Shown: piece after piece, positions 8,351-16,125 of the stretch | Numbering within the stretch: position 1 is the stretch's first letter | Layout of the letters: every line of letters begins with the position of its first letter | Assembly: GCA_052085365.1 (NCBI GenBank) | Contig: JBQDFP010000014.1 | Span: forward strand, 1-49,726 | Reading direction: 5' to 3' | Source: Canibacter sp052085365 | GTDB taxonomy: Bacteria > Actinomycetota > Actinomycetes > Actinomycetales > Microbacteriaceae | Length of the DNA stretch: 49,726 bases | Notes under the pieces: generated by a model | The model's input: only the letters and a program-made list of their open reading frames with translations | Databases searched by the model: none | Told to the model about the DNA's origin: nothing | Program-made: the position numbers and the translations under genes

Positions 8351-8619
8351 GACGAAAAAAGTACACGCTCTGGCATAAAACTCCCTATGACGGAGTTCCC
8401 GGCTTCTATGCCTTCGTTCAACGCTTTCTGTATCAAATTGAGGGCCCATCACAGCTGGGCGACCGTGATGAACCCGCATATGTTCGGCCATCAGATCCCA
8501 AGTGTCCGCTGTGTAGCCAATCAATGAAGGACCACCGTTTTGATGCGGGAAGCGCAACCAAGTCAACTTCGCTGAAGTGCCCGCCAAAGAAGGCCGAAGC
8601 CAAGCAGACAGAAACCTAG
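8341..8619 (+). CDS. small zinc-ribbon-like protein, divergent from ohrR
   Basis: 92-aa protein starting at GTG 8341 with a basic start (RKRRKKYTLWHK), a conserved-looking middle (YDGVPGFYAFVQRFLYQIEGPSQLGDR in outline) and a C-terminal cysteine cluster: CPLC near residue 58, HRF, and KCP near 82. That is three Cys plus a His, as in a small zinc-binding knuckle. The tail is Lys/Glu-rich. An earlier ATG at 8284 would add 19 residues but run through the promoter and operator 1. I believe similar unnamed proteins occur in other Micrococcales but cannot name a family. The operators suggest control by the OhrR-like protein. Confidence 0.7.
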   Translation: MRKRRKKYTLWHKTPYDGVPGFYAFVQRFLYQIEGPSQLGDRDEPAYVRPSDPKCPLCSQSMKDHRFDAGSATKSTSLKCPPKKAEAKQTET

Positions 8620-8681
8620 CGTTCACGGAAGAATTTTTCCGCTAAAACTCGATCTCATATTTGGGTCTGCCTGCCATCGTG

Positions 8682-8699
8682 TGTTCGTCTCAACGAACA
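8682..8699. promoter_or_regulatory. inverted repeat upstream of the VIT transporter gene
   Basis: TGTTCGT CTCA ACGAACA is a perfect 7+4+7 palindrome in a 188-base non-coding stretch, 108 bases before the transporter ATG. It could be an operator or a small hairpin. It does not match the DtxR/IdeR consensus. A weaker CGGAA/TTCCG hairpin near 8626-8641 may end the preceding transcript. Confidence 0.35.
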
Positions 8700-8807
8700 T
8701 CATGAAACCACCACTTCCTCGCGCCCTGGCTTGCTAAAGTACCTGAGGACGGTCACCGCAGAGCCCTCTCGAGTTCGTGAAAATCACGATACTGCTGACC
8801 GATAGCT

Positions 8808-9551
8808 ATGACTTCGCACGCCAGCCTCAATGGCCGCCCCGAGGACTTTATTGACCCTCACGATTACGACCACAGCCACGCCAATGTCACTTCAGGATGG
8901 TTACGTGCCGCTGTTTTCGGCGCGATGGATGGACTCGTGTCGAACATCGGCCTGATTGCGGGAATCGCTGCCGCGGGCGCGCCCTCTCGAATTGTTGCGC
9001 TCACCGGAATTTCGGGGCTCATCGCTGGCGCGATTTCAATGGCACTCGGAGAATACACGTCGGTGCGCACACAGAACGAACAGCTTGATTACGAGGTCCG
9101 CATTGAAAGCGAGGCGTTGCGCAGAAACCCCGAAGGTGAAGAACTCGAGCTTCGCGAACAGCTCGTCGAACTCGGTATGACACGCAAAACTGCAGAATAT
9201 GCGGCCGCGGAAGTGCACGGTAATCACGAGACCGCGCTGAAACTTCACCTCTCCAATGAACTTGGCCTCAGCCTCGATGAACGCCCCTCGCCGTTCATTG
9301 CGGCGTTCTCATCATTGGCGGCATTCGGCGTTGGCGCGTTGATTCCCGTGCTCCCCTACCTCGTCGGGCTTCCCTCACTCATCTGGGGGCTGGTCTTCGG
9401 TGGCGCGGGACTGCTGCTCGCCGGCTCATTCGCTGCGAAATTCTCGCGTTCAGGCATCGTTAAGAACGCCCTGCGCCAAGTACTCTTTGGCGGCATTGCC
9501 GTGCTGGTCACGTACGCCATTGGCTCCCTGCTCGGAGTCGCAAATCTTTAG
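8808..9551 (+). CDS. VIT1/CCC1 family iron/manganese transporter
   Basis: 247-aa membrane protein of the vacuolar-iron-transporter family, which exports or sequesters Fe2+/Mn2+. The first membrane helix holds the family sequence AAVFGAMDGLVSNIGLIAGIAAAG (residues about 30-53). It is followed by GLIAGAISMALGEYTSVRTQNE, where Gly, Met and Glu residues are characteristic. Next comes an acidic cytoplasmic segment with several Glu residues (about 95-150), thought in the plant protein to bind metal. Three further hydrophobic helices complete the C-terminal half. Direction of transport and metal cannot be told from sequence. Confidence 0.92.
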   Translation: MTSHASLNGRPEDFIDPHDYDHSHANVTSGWLRAAVFGAMDGLVSNIGLIAGIAAAGAPSRIVALTGISGLIAGAISMALGEYTSVRTQNEQLDYEVRIESEALRRNPEGEELELREQLVELGMTRKTAEYAAAEVHGNHETALKLHLSNELGLSLDERPSPFIAAFSSLAAFGVGALIPVLPYLVGLPSLIWGLVFGGAGLLLAGSFAAKFSRSGIVKNALRQVLFGGIAVLVTYAIGSLLGVANL

Positions 9552-9565
9552 TGCTTCGTCAGAAA

Positions 9566-9590
9566 CCTGTCACCGTTTTCAGGTGGCAGG
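9566..9590 (+). terminator. hairpin terminator after the VIT gene
   Basis: CCTGTCACC / GGTGGCAGG form a 9-bp stem with one G-T pair around a seven-base GTTTTCA loop, 15 bases after the stop. It is followed at once by TATATT (9595-9600), a likely -10 for the next operon. Confidence 0.55.
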
Positions 9591-9669
9591 GGTCTATATT
9601 GGGGTGCACCGACCAGCCTGACCCACGCTCATTTGCTGGCCTTCATCACCGACGATGAGGAGGCACAAC

Positions 9670-11208
9670 GTGTCAAAACCTAAGAATCGCAAGACCACAA
9701 TCGCCGCAGTAACAGGACTTCTTGGTCTCGGCGCGGTTGCTGCACACGACCTCATACAGAAACAACGAGGGGTCCTGCGCAATTATCCCGTGCTGGGTCA
9801 TGCGAGATTCATGCTCAATAAGATCCGCCCACAAATTCAACAGTATTTTATTGAACGGGACTGGGACGGGCGCCCATTCAATCGGACCACACGCGAACTG
9901 ATCTATGCACGCTCTCGTGACGAAAAGGGCGAAGAGTCATTTGGCACCCTGCACGATATTGAACGCGCAGGTCAAGAATGGTTCGTGCATTCGAATACCC
10001 CGCTTGACCCACCCACGACTCCGCCGCGCGTGCGCGTGGGCGGAGACGACTGTTCCCAGCCGTATGACATGTCGCTGCTCAATGTGTCTTCGATGAGTTT
10101 CGGTGCGCTTTCAGAAAACGCTATCCGCGCACTCAATGCTGGCGCAGCTCAAGGTGGTTTTGCGCATGACACCGGCGAGGGCGGGCTCACGCCCTACCAT
10201 CTCTCAGGTGGCGGCGATCTGATTTGGGAGATCGGCACCGGATATTTTGGCGCGCGAACCGCAGACGGTGACTTCGATGAGCACCAGTTCGCCGAAAAGG
10301 CGTCACAAGACGCGGTGAAAGTTGTGTCACTCAAACTCAGTCAGGGGGCAAAACCGGGCATTGGCGGGGTCCTCCCAGCATCGAAAGTGACCCCTGAAAT
10401 TGCACAGTTTCGGGGCGTGCCCGTCGGTGAAAAATGTGTCAGTCCCGCGGGTCACCGAGTCTTTTCTACACCCGTTGAACTGATCGAGTTCATTGCGAAA
10501 ATGCGTGAGCTTTCTGGCGGCAAACCTGCCGGGTTCAAACTGTGTGTCACATCTGTCGAAGATGTGCTCGCCATTTGTAAAGCGATACGCACAGTCGGCA
10601 CCGCACCAGATTTTATTATTGTTGATGGATCAGAAGGTGGAACCGGCGCGGCTCCAGTTGAGTTTGAAGATCATGTGGGCATGCCGCTCACCCAGGGCCT
10701 CATGACCGTGCACAATGCACTCGTCGGCACCGGCCTGCGCGACAAAGTTCGTGTCGCAGCTTCCGGGAAGGTCGCAGAAGGCAGTGACATTGTTTCACGC
10801 ATGATTCAAGGCGCCGACTATGTGAATTCAGCACGCGCGATGATGATGGCGCTCGGGTGTATCCAGTCACTCAGATGCGCAGAAAACACCTGCCCGGTCG
10901 GCGTTGCTACGCAGAGCCGCTACCGTCAACGTGCATTACATGTTCCGACAAAAACAGAACACGTCTACCACTACCAACGAAACACCGTTCGGCAGGCACT
11001 GCGCGTCATGGCTTCTATCGGTGCGCGCGATCGAAGCGATCTTTCACCGGCAATGCTTCGACGAAATCTCGCTGAGGGAACCAGCTCCTCATATGCCGAG
11101 CTGTACGAGTGGCTACAACCGGGTGAGTTGCTGGTGGATCCACCCACGGACTGGAAGCAGGCTTGGCAGATTGCTGACCCGGAACGCTTCGGGCCAACGC
11201 TGCACTAA
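9670..11208 (+). CDS. FMN-binding glutamate-synthase-family protein
   Basis: 512-aa stand-alone version of the synthase (FMN) domain of glutamate synthase, lacking the glutaminase domain. The N-terminus has one hydrophobic helix (TGLLGLGAVAAHDLI). The FMN domain shows SSMSFGALSENAIRALNAGA and GTGEGGL-type loops, and GSEGGTGAAP. The [3Fe-4S] ligands are present as CIQSLRCAENTC (C-x5-C-x4-C) followed by PVGVATQ. Without a glutaminase domain, true GOGAT activity is not assured. The start is GTG 9670, because AGGAGG at 9658-9663 is a near-perfect ribosome-binding site; the ATG at 9655 lies before it. It is translationally close to poxB, whose own SD overlaps this gene's stop codon. Confidence 0.9.
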   Translation: MSKPKNRKTTIAAVTGLLGLGAVAAHDLIQKQRGVLRNYPVLGHARFMLNKIRPQIQQYFIERDWDGRPFNRTTRELIYARSRDEKGEESFGTLHDIERAGQEWFVHSNTPLDPPTTPPRVRVGGDDCSQPYDMSLLNVSSMSFGALSENAIRALNAGAAQGGFAHDTGEGGLTPYHLSGGGDLIWEIGTGYFGARTADGDFDEHQFAEKASQDAVKVVSLKLSQGAKPGIGGVLPASKVTPEIAQFRGVPVGEKCVSPAGHRVFSTPVELIEFIAKMRELSGGKPAGFKLCVTSVEDVLAICKAIRTVGTAPDFIIVDGSEGGTGAAPVEFEDHVGMPLTQGLMTVHNALVGTGLRDKVRVAASGKVAEGSDIVSRMIQGADYVNSARAMMMALGCIQSLRCAENTCPVGVATQSRYRQRALHVPTKTEHVYHYQRNTVRQALRVMASIGARDRSDLSPAMLRRNLAEGTSSSYAELYEWLQPGELLVDPPTDWKQAWQIADPERFGPTLH

Positions 11209-11218
11209 GGAGGAAACC

Positions 11219-12955
11219 ATGGCACGAACTGTTGCCGATGATATGTGGGAAATGCTCATTCAAGCGGGTGTGAAACGCTGCTACGGCATCGTAGGCGATG
11301 CGCTAAATCCGGTTTTTGATGCGCTGCGACGACACCCTGAAATTGAATTTGTCGATGTTCGTCACGAGGAATGGGGTACCTTCGCTGCGGCTGCTGACGC
11401 GCAGCTGACCGACACTCCAGTAGCGGTTTGTGGCACGGCAGGGCCCGGGGTGACGCACCTGTTGAACGGATTGATTGATGCGCGGCGCGAACACGCGAAA
11501 CTTTTCGTGATCGCCGGGGACTCAAACACTGATGTTGTTGACACGCAGCCGCTGCAGGGAGTGAACCCGTATGACCTTTTCCGCACGGCTGCTGATTGGG
11601 TGGGTCGTGCGATTAACCCGGCGCAGGCCCTGACCGTATTTGATGAAGCTCTGCGCGTTTGCCAGGGCAACTCTGCCCCGGCCGTGGTCGCCTTGCCGGG
11701 TGATATTGCTGGCGCGGACTCCCCTGTGAAATACGCCCCGCATTTCTCAGTCACGCCTGAGCCGCGGCTCACCGCACATCCAGAAGACGTTCGCGCTGTC
11801 TCCCGAATGATCGACGATGCACAAAAAGTCATGATCTTTGGCGGTGAAGGTTGTCACGGTTCTGCTCAGCAGGTCATCGAACTGGCACAAAAACTTGCGG
11901 CGCCCGTGGGCTACTCGTTTAAAGGGAAGAATTGGCTCGAAGCAGGCAACCCAAACGCGGTCGGCATGACAGGCCTCCTCGGGTATGGCGGATGCCATCA
12001 AGCACTGAAAGACGCTGACCTGGTGCTGCTTTTGGGAACCGACTTCCCGTACCCCGATTTTTTAACGGTCGGCAAAGCCCGCTTTATTCAGATCGACCGT
12101 CAGCCCCGCCATCTGGGTCGCAGGGTTCCCATCGCGGCTGGACTGCAGTGCGATGTGGACGCATTCCTCACGGACGTGATTCCACAGGTGCGAGAAAAAA
12201 CTGACAACTCCTATCTCGATGCTGCGGTCAAAACGACGAAGCACTGGGAGAAGAAACTCCAGCGTTATGTTGACGGTGGTGAGAAACGTGACGAGATTCG
12301 TCCCGAATATGTTGCAGCTCTGCTCGATGAACTCATGGATGACGATGCGATCGTCGCGGTCGACACTGGCACCCCCGTGATTTGGGCGTCTCACCATATA
12401 CATTTTGGTGGAAACCGTCGCCATCTCGCGTCGTGGTCATGGGCATCGATGGCGAACGCGTCACCGCAGGCATTCGGTGCGTGGAAGGTGAACCCCGACC
12501 GCCAGGTGGTCGCAATGTGCGGCGACGGTGGTTTCTCGATGCTGGGTTTCGGTGATCTGATCACACAGGTGCACCAGAACGCAAACGTGGTGCATGTCGT
12601 TTTCAATAACCGACTGCTTGACTTCGTCAATATTGAGCAGCAAGAAGTGGGTATGGACCCGTGGGGAACGGACATTCCAGAGGTGAACTATGCGAAGATC
12701 GCAGAAGCTTTCGGCGCAAAAGGGATTCGCTGTGACGACCCAGCGCAGCTACGCGCAGATTTGATTGAGGCGTTGGCACACCAGGACGGACCCGTGGTAG
12801 TTGACGTGTATGTCGACAAATTCGCGTTAGCGGTTCCGCCCGGGATTCCAGCTGCGACCGCGAAGGGGTTCATTGAAAGCATGACGAAGCGCGCGTTTAA
12901 GGGAGATCTCGGCGAAGTCGTCCACGAAGCGATCGACAACATCAAGCTCATTTAG
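11219..12955 (+). CDS. poxB: PoxB-like pyruvate oxidase/dehydrogenase (quinone)
   Basis: 578-aa thiamine-diphosphate enzyme; PoxB decarboxylates pyruvate to acetate and CO2 and passes electrons via FAD to quinone. N-terminal PYR domain with the cofactor-activating Glu in VRHEEWGTFAAAA (near residue 50), a central FAD-type domain with MIFGGEGCHGSAQ, and a C-terminal TPP domain with GDGGF ending in VVFNN. Length equals E. coli PoxB; the last 20 residues are amphipathic, as in its membrane-binding tail. The start is decided by AAGGAGG (11207-11213), which overlaps the stop codon of the upstream gene. The frame is open for 315 bases further upstream, but that stretch only shadows the preceding gene. 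Confidence 0.92.
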   Translation: MARTVADDMWEMLIQAGVKRCYGIVGDALNPVFDALRRHPEIEFVDVRHEEWGTFAAAADAQLTDTPVAVCGTAGPGVTHLLNGLIDARREHAKLFVIAGDSNTDVVDTQPLQGVNPYDLFRTAADWVGRAINPAQALTVFDEALRVCQGNSAPAVVALPGDIAGADSPVKYAPHFSVTPEPRLTAHPEDVRAVSRMIDDAQKVMIFGGEGCHGSAQQVIELAQKLAAPVGYSFKGKNWLEAGNPNAVGMTGLLGYGGCHQALKDADLVLLLGTDFPYPDFLTVGKARFIQIDRQPRHLGRRVPIAAGLQCDVDAFLTDVIPQVREKTDNSYLDAAVKTTKHWEKKLQRYVDGGEKRDEIRPEYVAALLDELMDDDAIVAVDTGTPVIWASHHIHFGGNRRHLASWSWASMANASPQAFGAWKVNPDRQVVAMCGDGGFSMLGFGDLITQVHQNANVVHVVFNNRLLDFVNIEQQEVGMDPWGTDIPEVNYAKIAEAFGAKGIRCDDPAQLRADLIEALAHQDGPVVVDVYVDKFALAVPPGIPAATAKGFIESMTKRAFKGDLGEVVHEAIDNIKLI

Positions 12956-12967
12956 GCGCTGAACCGC

Positions 12968-12973
12968 TACGCT
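12968..12973 (+). promoter_or_regulatory. -10 box for a leaderless atl start
   Basis: TACGCT is followed by six bases and the ATG at 12980. No -35 is evident, since that position lies in the end of poxB. It suggests that the repair gene can be transcribed apart from poxB. Confidence 0.4.
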
Positions 12974-12979
12974 GAGAAC

Positions 12980-13315
12980 ATGCCCGACGAGACTTTCACG
13001 CGTAACGTTCTGCGTGTCGCCGCGCAGATTCCACCGGGTCGCGTCATGAGCTACGGGGAAGTAGGTATTGCGGTCGGCGTTGAAGCACCTCGAGCAGTGG
13101 GTCGCGTGCTAGCACTGTACGGTCACGCAGTTCCATGGTGGCGAGTGATTCGCGCATCTGGTGACCCGCCGCAGGGGCATGCACGGCTGGCACTGCCGCA
13201 CTATCGAGAAGAGGGCACGCCCCTCAGGGGTGATGTGAAGAACTTCGAATACAAGATTGAGCATCGCGCTCGTCTACCGTTTACGCACGAAATCTTTGGC
13301 GAGGTGCCGCTGTGA
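12980..13315 (+). CDS. alkyltransferase-like protein (ATL, inactive MGMT homologue)
   Basis: 111-aa protein with the DNA-binding domain of O6-alkylguanine-DNA alkyltransferase (QIPPGRVMSYGEVG near residue 20). The active-site motif PCHRV is replaced by PWWRV near residue 52. The acceptor cysteine is thus tryptophan, as in ATL proteins, which bind O6-alkylguanine and flag it for nucleotide-excision repair instead of removing the alkyl group. No N-terminal methyltransferase domain or Ada part is present. Its TGA stop overlaps the GTG of the next gene (GTGA), implying translational coupling. Confidence 0.9.
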   Translation: MPDETFTRNVLRVAAQIPPGRVMSYGEVGIAVGVEAPRAVGRVLALYGHAVPWWRVIRASGDPPQGHARLALPHYREEGTPLRGDVKNFEYKIEHRARLPFTHEIFGEVPL

Positions 13316-14139
13316 GCGCAGCAGGTGGGAAAGGACGTGGATCAGCACGTTCAGGCCGCGGGGCTCGCGGGCGCGGTGTTGACCGACATTCGGCCAAGCG
13401 TCGCACCGCTTCAGCAACACCAACACAGCGCGAGAAGCAGGAAGCTGCTCGGAAGGCTCGAGATCTGGCTGCGAAAGAAATGCGCCAGGCAGAGGCGGCT
13501 TTGGGTCCGTTTCCGTTCGGGTTCGTGCGCGGAACGTCACCTGAAAAGTGGGCGACTCGGTGGCGACAACGTCACCCGTCACGGCCGCTCACGTTTGAAC
13601 CCCTGGGTGAGTTTCCACTCACGAGTATGCGCGGGCTCGAGATTCTTGCCGAGGGTGGGTTGCTCTTGGTGCGAGCACCGAATGGTACACGTCCCGATTC
13701 GTTCGCTGCCGACACAGTGCATGCGGTGAAGTTATATGACGAACGTGTCGGCGTTATCGCGGCGAAGGGCAGCGATTTCGCCGAACTTGATGAACTCACC
13801 GACCTGACCCTATTGAATTTGAGCATGGTGCTCGATTATGAGGGGTACGACCCGGCATGGCCAGAAGCAACTGAATGGGTAGATCCCTCTTACCGGCCGG
13901 AGCATGCTCAGGGTGCGGCTGAACTCGTTGCTACGGGCATGGGTGTCACGCTCGCTCCGTTGACCCTCGCGCGACACGTTTCGAAGCGTCGCGAACACGT
14001 TGTTATTCCTGTCACCGTGAGCGTCGAGGAACTCCCTGGAACGGCGATTTGGGCGGTGTGGCGACGCGACCGGGACTGCGAAGATATTCAAGAACTGGCA
14101 GGCATTTTCCGCGGACGAACTGCACGCAGTTCACGCTGA
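13312..14139 (+). CDS. LysR-type effector-domain protein without the HTH
   Basis: 275-aa protein starting at GTG 13312. Residues 1-70 are basic, Arg/Gly/Ala/Lys-rich and probably disordered or nucleic-acid-binding. Residues about 85-270 resemble the LysR substrate-binding domain: FPFGFVRGTSPEKWATRW, FEPL near residue 100, and ELVATGMGVTLAPLTLARH near residue 215, the usual 'G.G...P' segment. No winged helix is visible, so it is not a standard LysR regulator. Similar HTH-less proteins occur in Micrococcales genomes. The coupling to ATL suggests a shared function but does not show which. Confidence 0.75.
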   Translation: MSAAGGKGRGSARSGRGARGRGVDRHSAKRRTASATPTQREKQEAARKARDLAAKEMRQAEAALGPFPFGFVRGTSPEKWATRWRQRHPSRPLTFEPLGEFPLTSMRGLEILAEGGLLLVRAPNGTRPDSFAADTVHAVKLYDERVGVIAAKGSDFAELDELTDLTLLNLSMVLDYEGYDPAWPEATEWVDPSYRPEHAQGAAELVATGMGVTLAPLTLARHVSKRREHVVIPVTVSVEELPGTAIWAVWRRDRDCEDIQELAGIFRGRTARSSR

Positions 14140-14155
14140 CGGCAGAGCTGCCAGT

Positions 14156-15043
14156 CTAAAGTTCGCTGCCGGCCACACTGAAGGTGTCGCAACTGCGCGC
14201 ACCTTCATCATGTCCTCGGGTGAACCAGCGTTGCCGCTGGTCGGAGGCCCCGTGAGTAAATCCTTCGGGGTTTACCTGCTGGCCTGCGCTTTGTTGAATA
14301 TGGTCGTCACCAACGGCCGCGGCAGCATCGAGAGCATCTGCCATTTGTTCAGCCGTGACAGGTTCAAGGAACGCGGTTCCGGCATCATCCACAGTAGTGC
14401 TTGCCGCGGCCACCCAGGCTCCCGCGTAGCAGTCGGCTTGTAACTCGACCCGCACCGATTCTGAGTCGGCTCCTGCACCGCGGCTCGAACCTGACAGATC
14501 ACCGGTCAGGTGTGAAATGTGGTGGCCCCATTCGTGGGCGAGCACATACATTTGTGCGAGTGGTCCACCGCTCGCACCAAACTGGCTGCGCAGCAGGTCA
14601 TAAAACTCGGTATCAATGTAGATCGATTCATCGCTGGGGCAGTAAAACGGACCGACCTGATTGCTTGCTGCACCACAGGCGGACTGGGTGGCATCACGAT
14701 ATAGCACCACACCCGGTTCCACGTAGCCGTCGAGCTGGGTCTCCCAAAACGCGTCGAGCGAGTTCGCGGCGGCCGCCATACGGCATTCATCGTCCTTGTT
14801 GGCGTCTGCCCCGGTCTTGCAATCTTCAAACCCGATCTGTTCGTCAGTGACTGACTGACTTGCTCCACCCGTGATTTGACCGGTGAGTGGTGTCAGGTCG
14901 ATGCCAAGCCACTGAGATGCAAAGAACAGCACGAGCGCGAGACCGACGCCGCCGATACTTCCACCAACAACTTTGCCACGCCGGCCACCGCGACGGCGCT
15001 GCACGCGACTCGAGTCGACTCTGGCATTGTCATGAAAGCTCAC
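14156..15043 (-). CDS. membrane-anchored neutral zinc metallopeptidase (YpfJ family)
   Basis: 295-aa member of the Zn_peptidase (YpfJ/KPN_02809) family. A basic Arg/Gly-rich N-terminus precedes one membrane helix (about residues 28-50, GVGLALVLFFASQWLGI). The extracytoplasmic domain has the zinc motif VLAHEWGHHIS near residue 170, and later FLEPVTAEQMADALDAA, the conserved downstream segment carrying another family-typical Glu. The substrate is unknown. The GTG start has GGAG five bases upstream. The stop lies 16 bases from the convergent LysR-like gene, with only a 5-bp GGCAG/CTGCC hairpin between them. Confidence 0.88.
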   Translation of the reverse strand: MSFHDNARVDSSRVQRRRGGRRGKVVGGSIGGVGLALVLFFASQWLGIDLTPLTGQITGGASQSVTDEQIGFEDCKTGADANKDDECRMAAAANSLDAFWETQLDGYVEPGVVLYRDATQSACGAASNQVGPFYCPSDESIYIDTEFYDLLRSQFGASGGPLAQMYVLAHEWGHHISHLTGDLSGSSRGAGADSESVRVELQADCYAGAWVAAASTTVDDAGTAFLEPVTAEQMADALDAAAAVGDDHIQQSAGQQVNPEGFTHGASDQRQRWFTRGHDEGARSCDTFSVAGSEL

Positions 15044-15092
15044 GTGTGCTCCGTCTCGCTCGTGGCCGTAGCCGCTGCTTTACTCTGTGGTT

Positions 15093-16064
15093 CTATTCCG
15101 CGAACTTATCGCTCGCTCGAACGAGCGCGTCAACAATACCGGGTTCGTTAAATGCGTGGCCCGCGTCGGGAACCATAATAAATTCAGCATTCGGGAGGGC
15201 CCGGTGCAGGTCCCAGGCAGTGCGGGCCGGGGTGCACACATCGTACCTGCCCTGAACAATCACGACTGGGATGTCGGCGAGTTTGCCCGCATCACGAATG
15301 AGTTGGCCTTCGTCCATCCATCCACCGTTGATGAAATAGTGGTTTTCAATTCGCGCAAATGCGACGGCTGCGGCTACGTCGGTGCGAGCTTTCTCAACAC
15401 CTGCGTGATTGATGTGGAGGCGAATAGTCGCGTTTTCCCACACGGTCCAGGCCACAGCTGCAGGGGTGTGTATTTCAGGGTTCGGGTCGAAGAGCCGCTT
15501 ATTGTATGCTGCGACAAGGTCTCCGTGTTCCGCTTCGGGGATGGCTGCCAGATATTCTTCCCACAGGTCCGGGAACAGATGCGATGCACCGTTTTGGTAG
15601 AACCATTCGATTTCGCTTTTGCGAAGCGTGAATATGCCGCGCACCACCAACTCTGTAACACGGTTGGTGTGTGTTTGCGCGTACGCGAGCGACAGGGTTG
15701 CCCCCCAAGAGCCGCCAGATACCTGCCATTTGTCGATGTTGAGGTGTTCGCGCAGTTTTTCAATGTCTTCAACGAGATGCCAGGTCGTGTTCGCTTCAAG
15801 CTCTGCGTCGGGTGCACTGGCATGCGGGGTCGATCGGCCACAGCCGCGCTGATCGAGCAAGATAATGCGGTATTTTTTCGGGTCAAACAGCCGACGCATG
15901 GCTGGTGAGGACCCTCCGCCAGGTCCACCGTGTAGGTAGATGACGGGCTTTCCGCGAGGATTACCGGATTGTTCGTAGTAGATAACGTTCCCGTCACCGA
16001 CCGGCAGCATTCCCTGATCGTACGGTTCAATTGCTGGATACAAATCACGGCGTTGTTCAGTCAT
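15093..16064 (-). CDS. pip: proline iminopeptidase (S33)
   Basis: 323-aa alpha/beta hydrolase that releases N-terminal proline from peptides. It has the HGGPGGG oxyanion loop near residue 45, DQRGCGRSTPH near 72, nucleophile Ser in GGSWGATLS near 118, the acid Asp in VQGRYDVCTPA near 270 and the catalytic His in PDAGHAFNEPG near 300, all typical of bacterial Pip. Cytosolic, with no signal peptide. Together with the M17 and M18 enzymes it makes a third peptidase in this window. A TAATCT box six bases before the ATG suggests a leaderless mRNA. Confidence 0.94.
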   Translation of the reverse strand: MTEQRRDLYPAIEPYDQGMLPVGDGNVIYYEQSGNPRGKPVIYLHGGPGGGSSPAMRRLFDPKKYRIILLDQRGCGRSTPHASAPDAELEANTTWHLVEDIEKLREHLNIDKWQVSGGSWGATLSLAYAQTHTNRVTELVVRGIFTLRKSEIEWFYQNGASHLFPDLWEEYLAAIPEAEHGDLVAAYNKRLFDPNPEIHTPAAVAWTVWENATIRLHINHAGVEKARTDVAAAVAFARIENHYFINGGWMDEGQLIRDAGKLADIPVVIVQGRYDVCTPARTAWDLHRALPNAEFIMVPDAGHAFNEPGIVDALVRASDKFAE

Positions 16065-16070
16065 GTTTCG

Positions 16071-16076
16071 AGATTA
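16071..16076 (-). promoter_or_regulatory. -10 box for leaderless pip start
   Basis: TAATCT on the minus strand, six bases before the ATG at 16064. Confidence 0.42.
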
Positions 16077-16125
16077 CCGCGAACCGCTGCCCGCGGCGGA
16101 CTCAGACAGCGGTTTCGCGGCTTTC

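Noticed and set aside
8327..8626. Minus-strand frame of about 99 codons opposite the zinc-ribbon-like gene
   Set aside because: Its composition is Arg/His/Thr-rich without pattern and no promoter or ribosome-binding site is present, whereas the plus strand has a coherent protein with promoter and operators.
10904..11218. Upstream extension of the poxB frame
   Set aside because: It overlaps the end of the glutamate-synthase-like gene, and a perfect AAGGAGG precedes the ATG at 11219.
14141..14152. GGCAG-AG-CTGCC hairpin as terminator between convergent genes
   Set aside because: Stem of only five pairs with a two-base loop cannot form well; not listed as a terminator.
15087..15908. 273-codon plus-strand frame opposite proline iminopeptidase
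   Set aside because: Long, but fully antisense to an enzyme with complete catalytic motifs; no recognisable domain or start signal.
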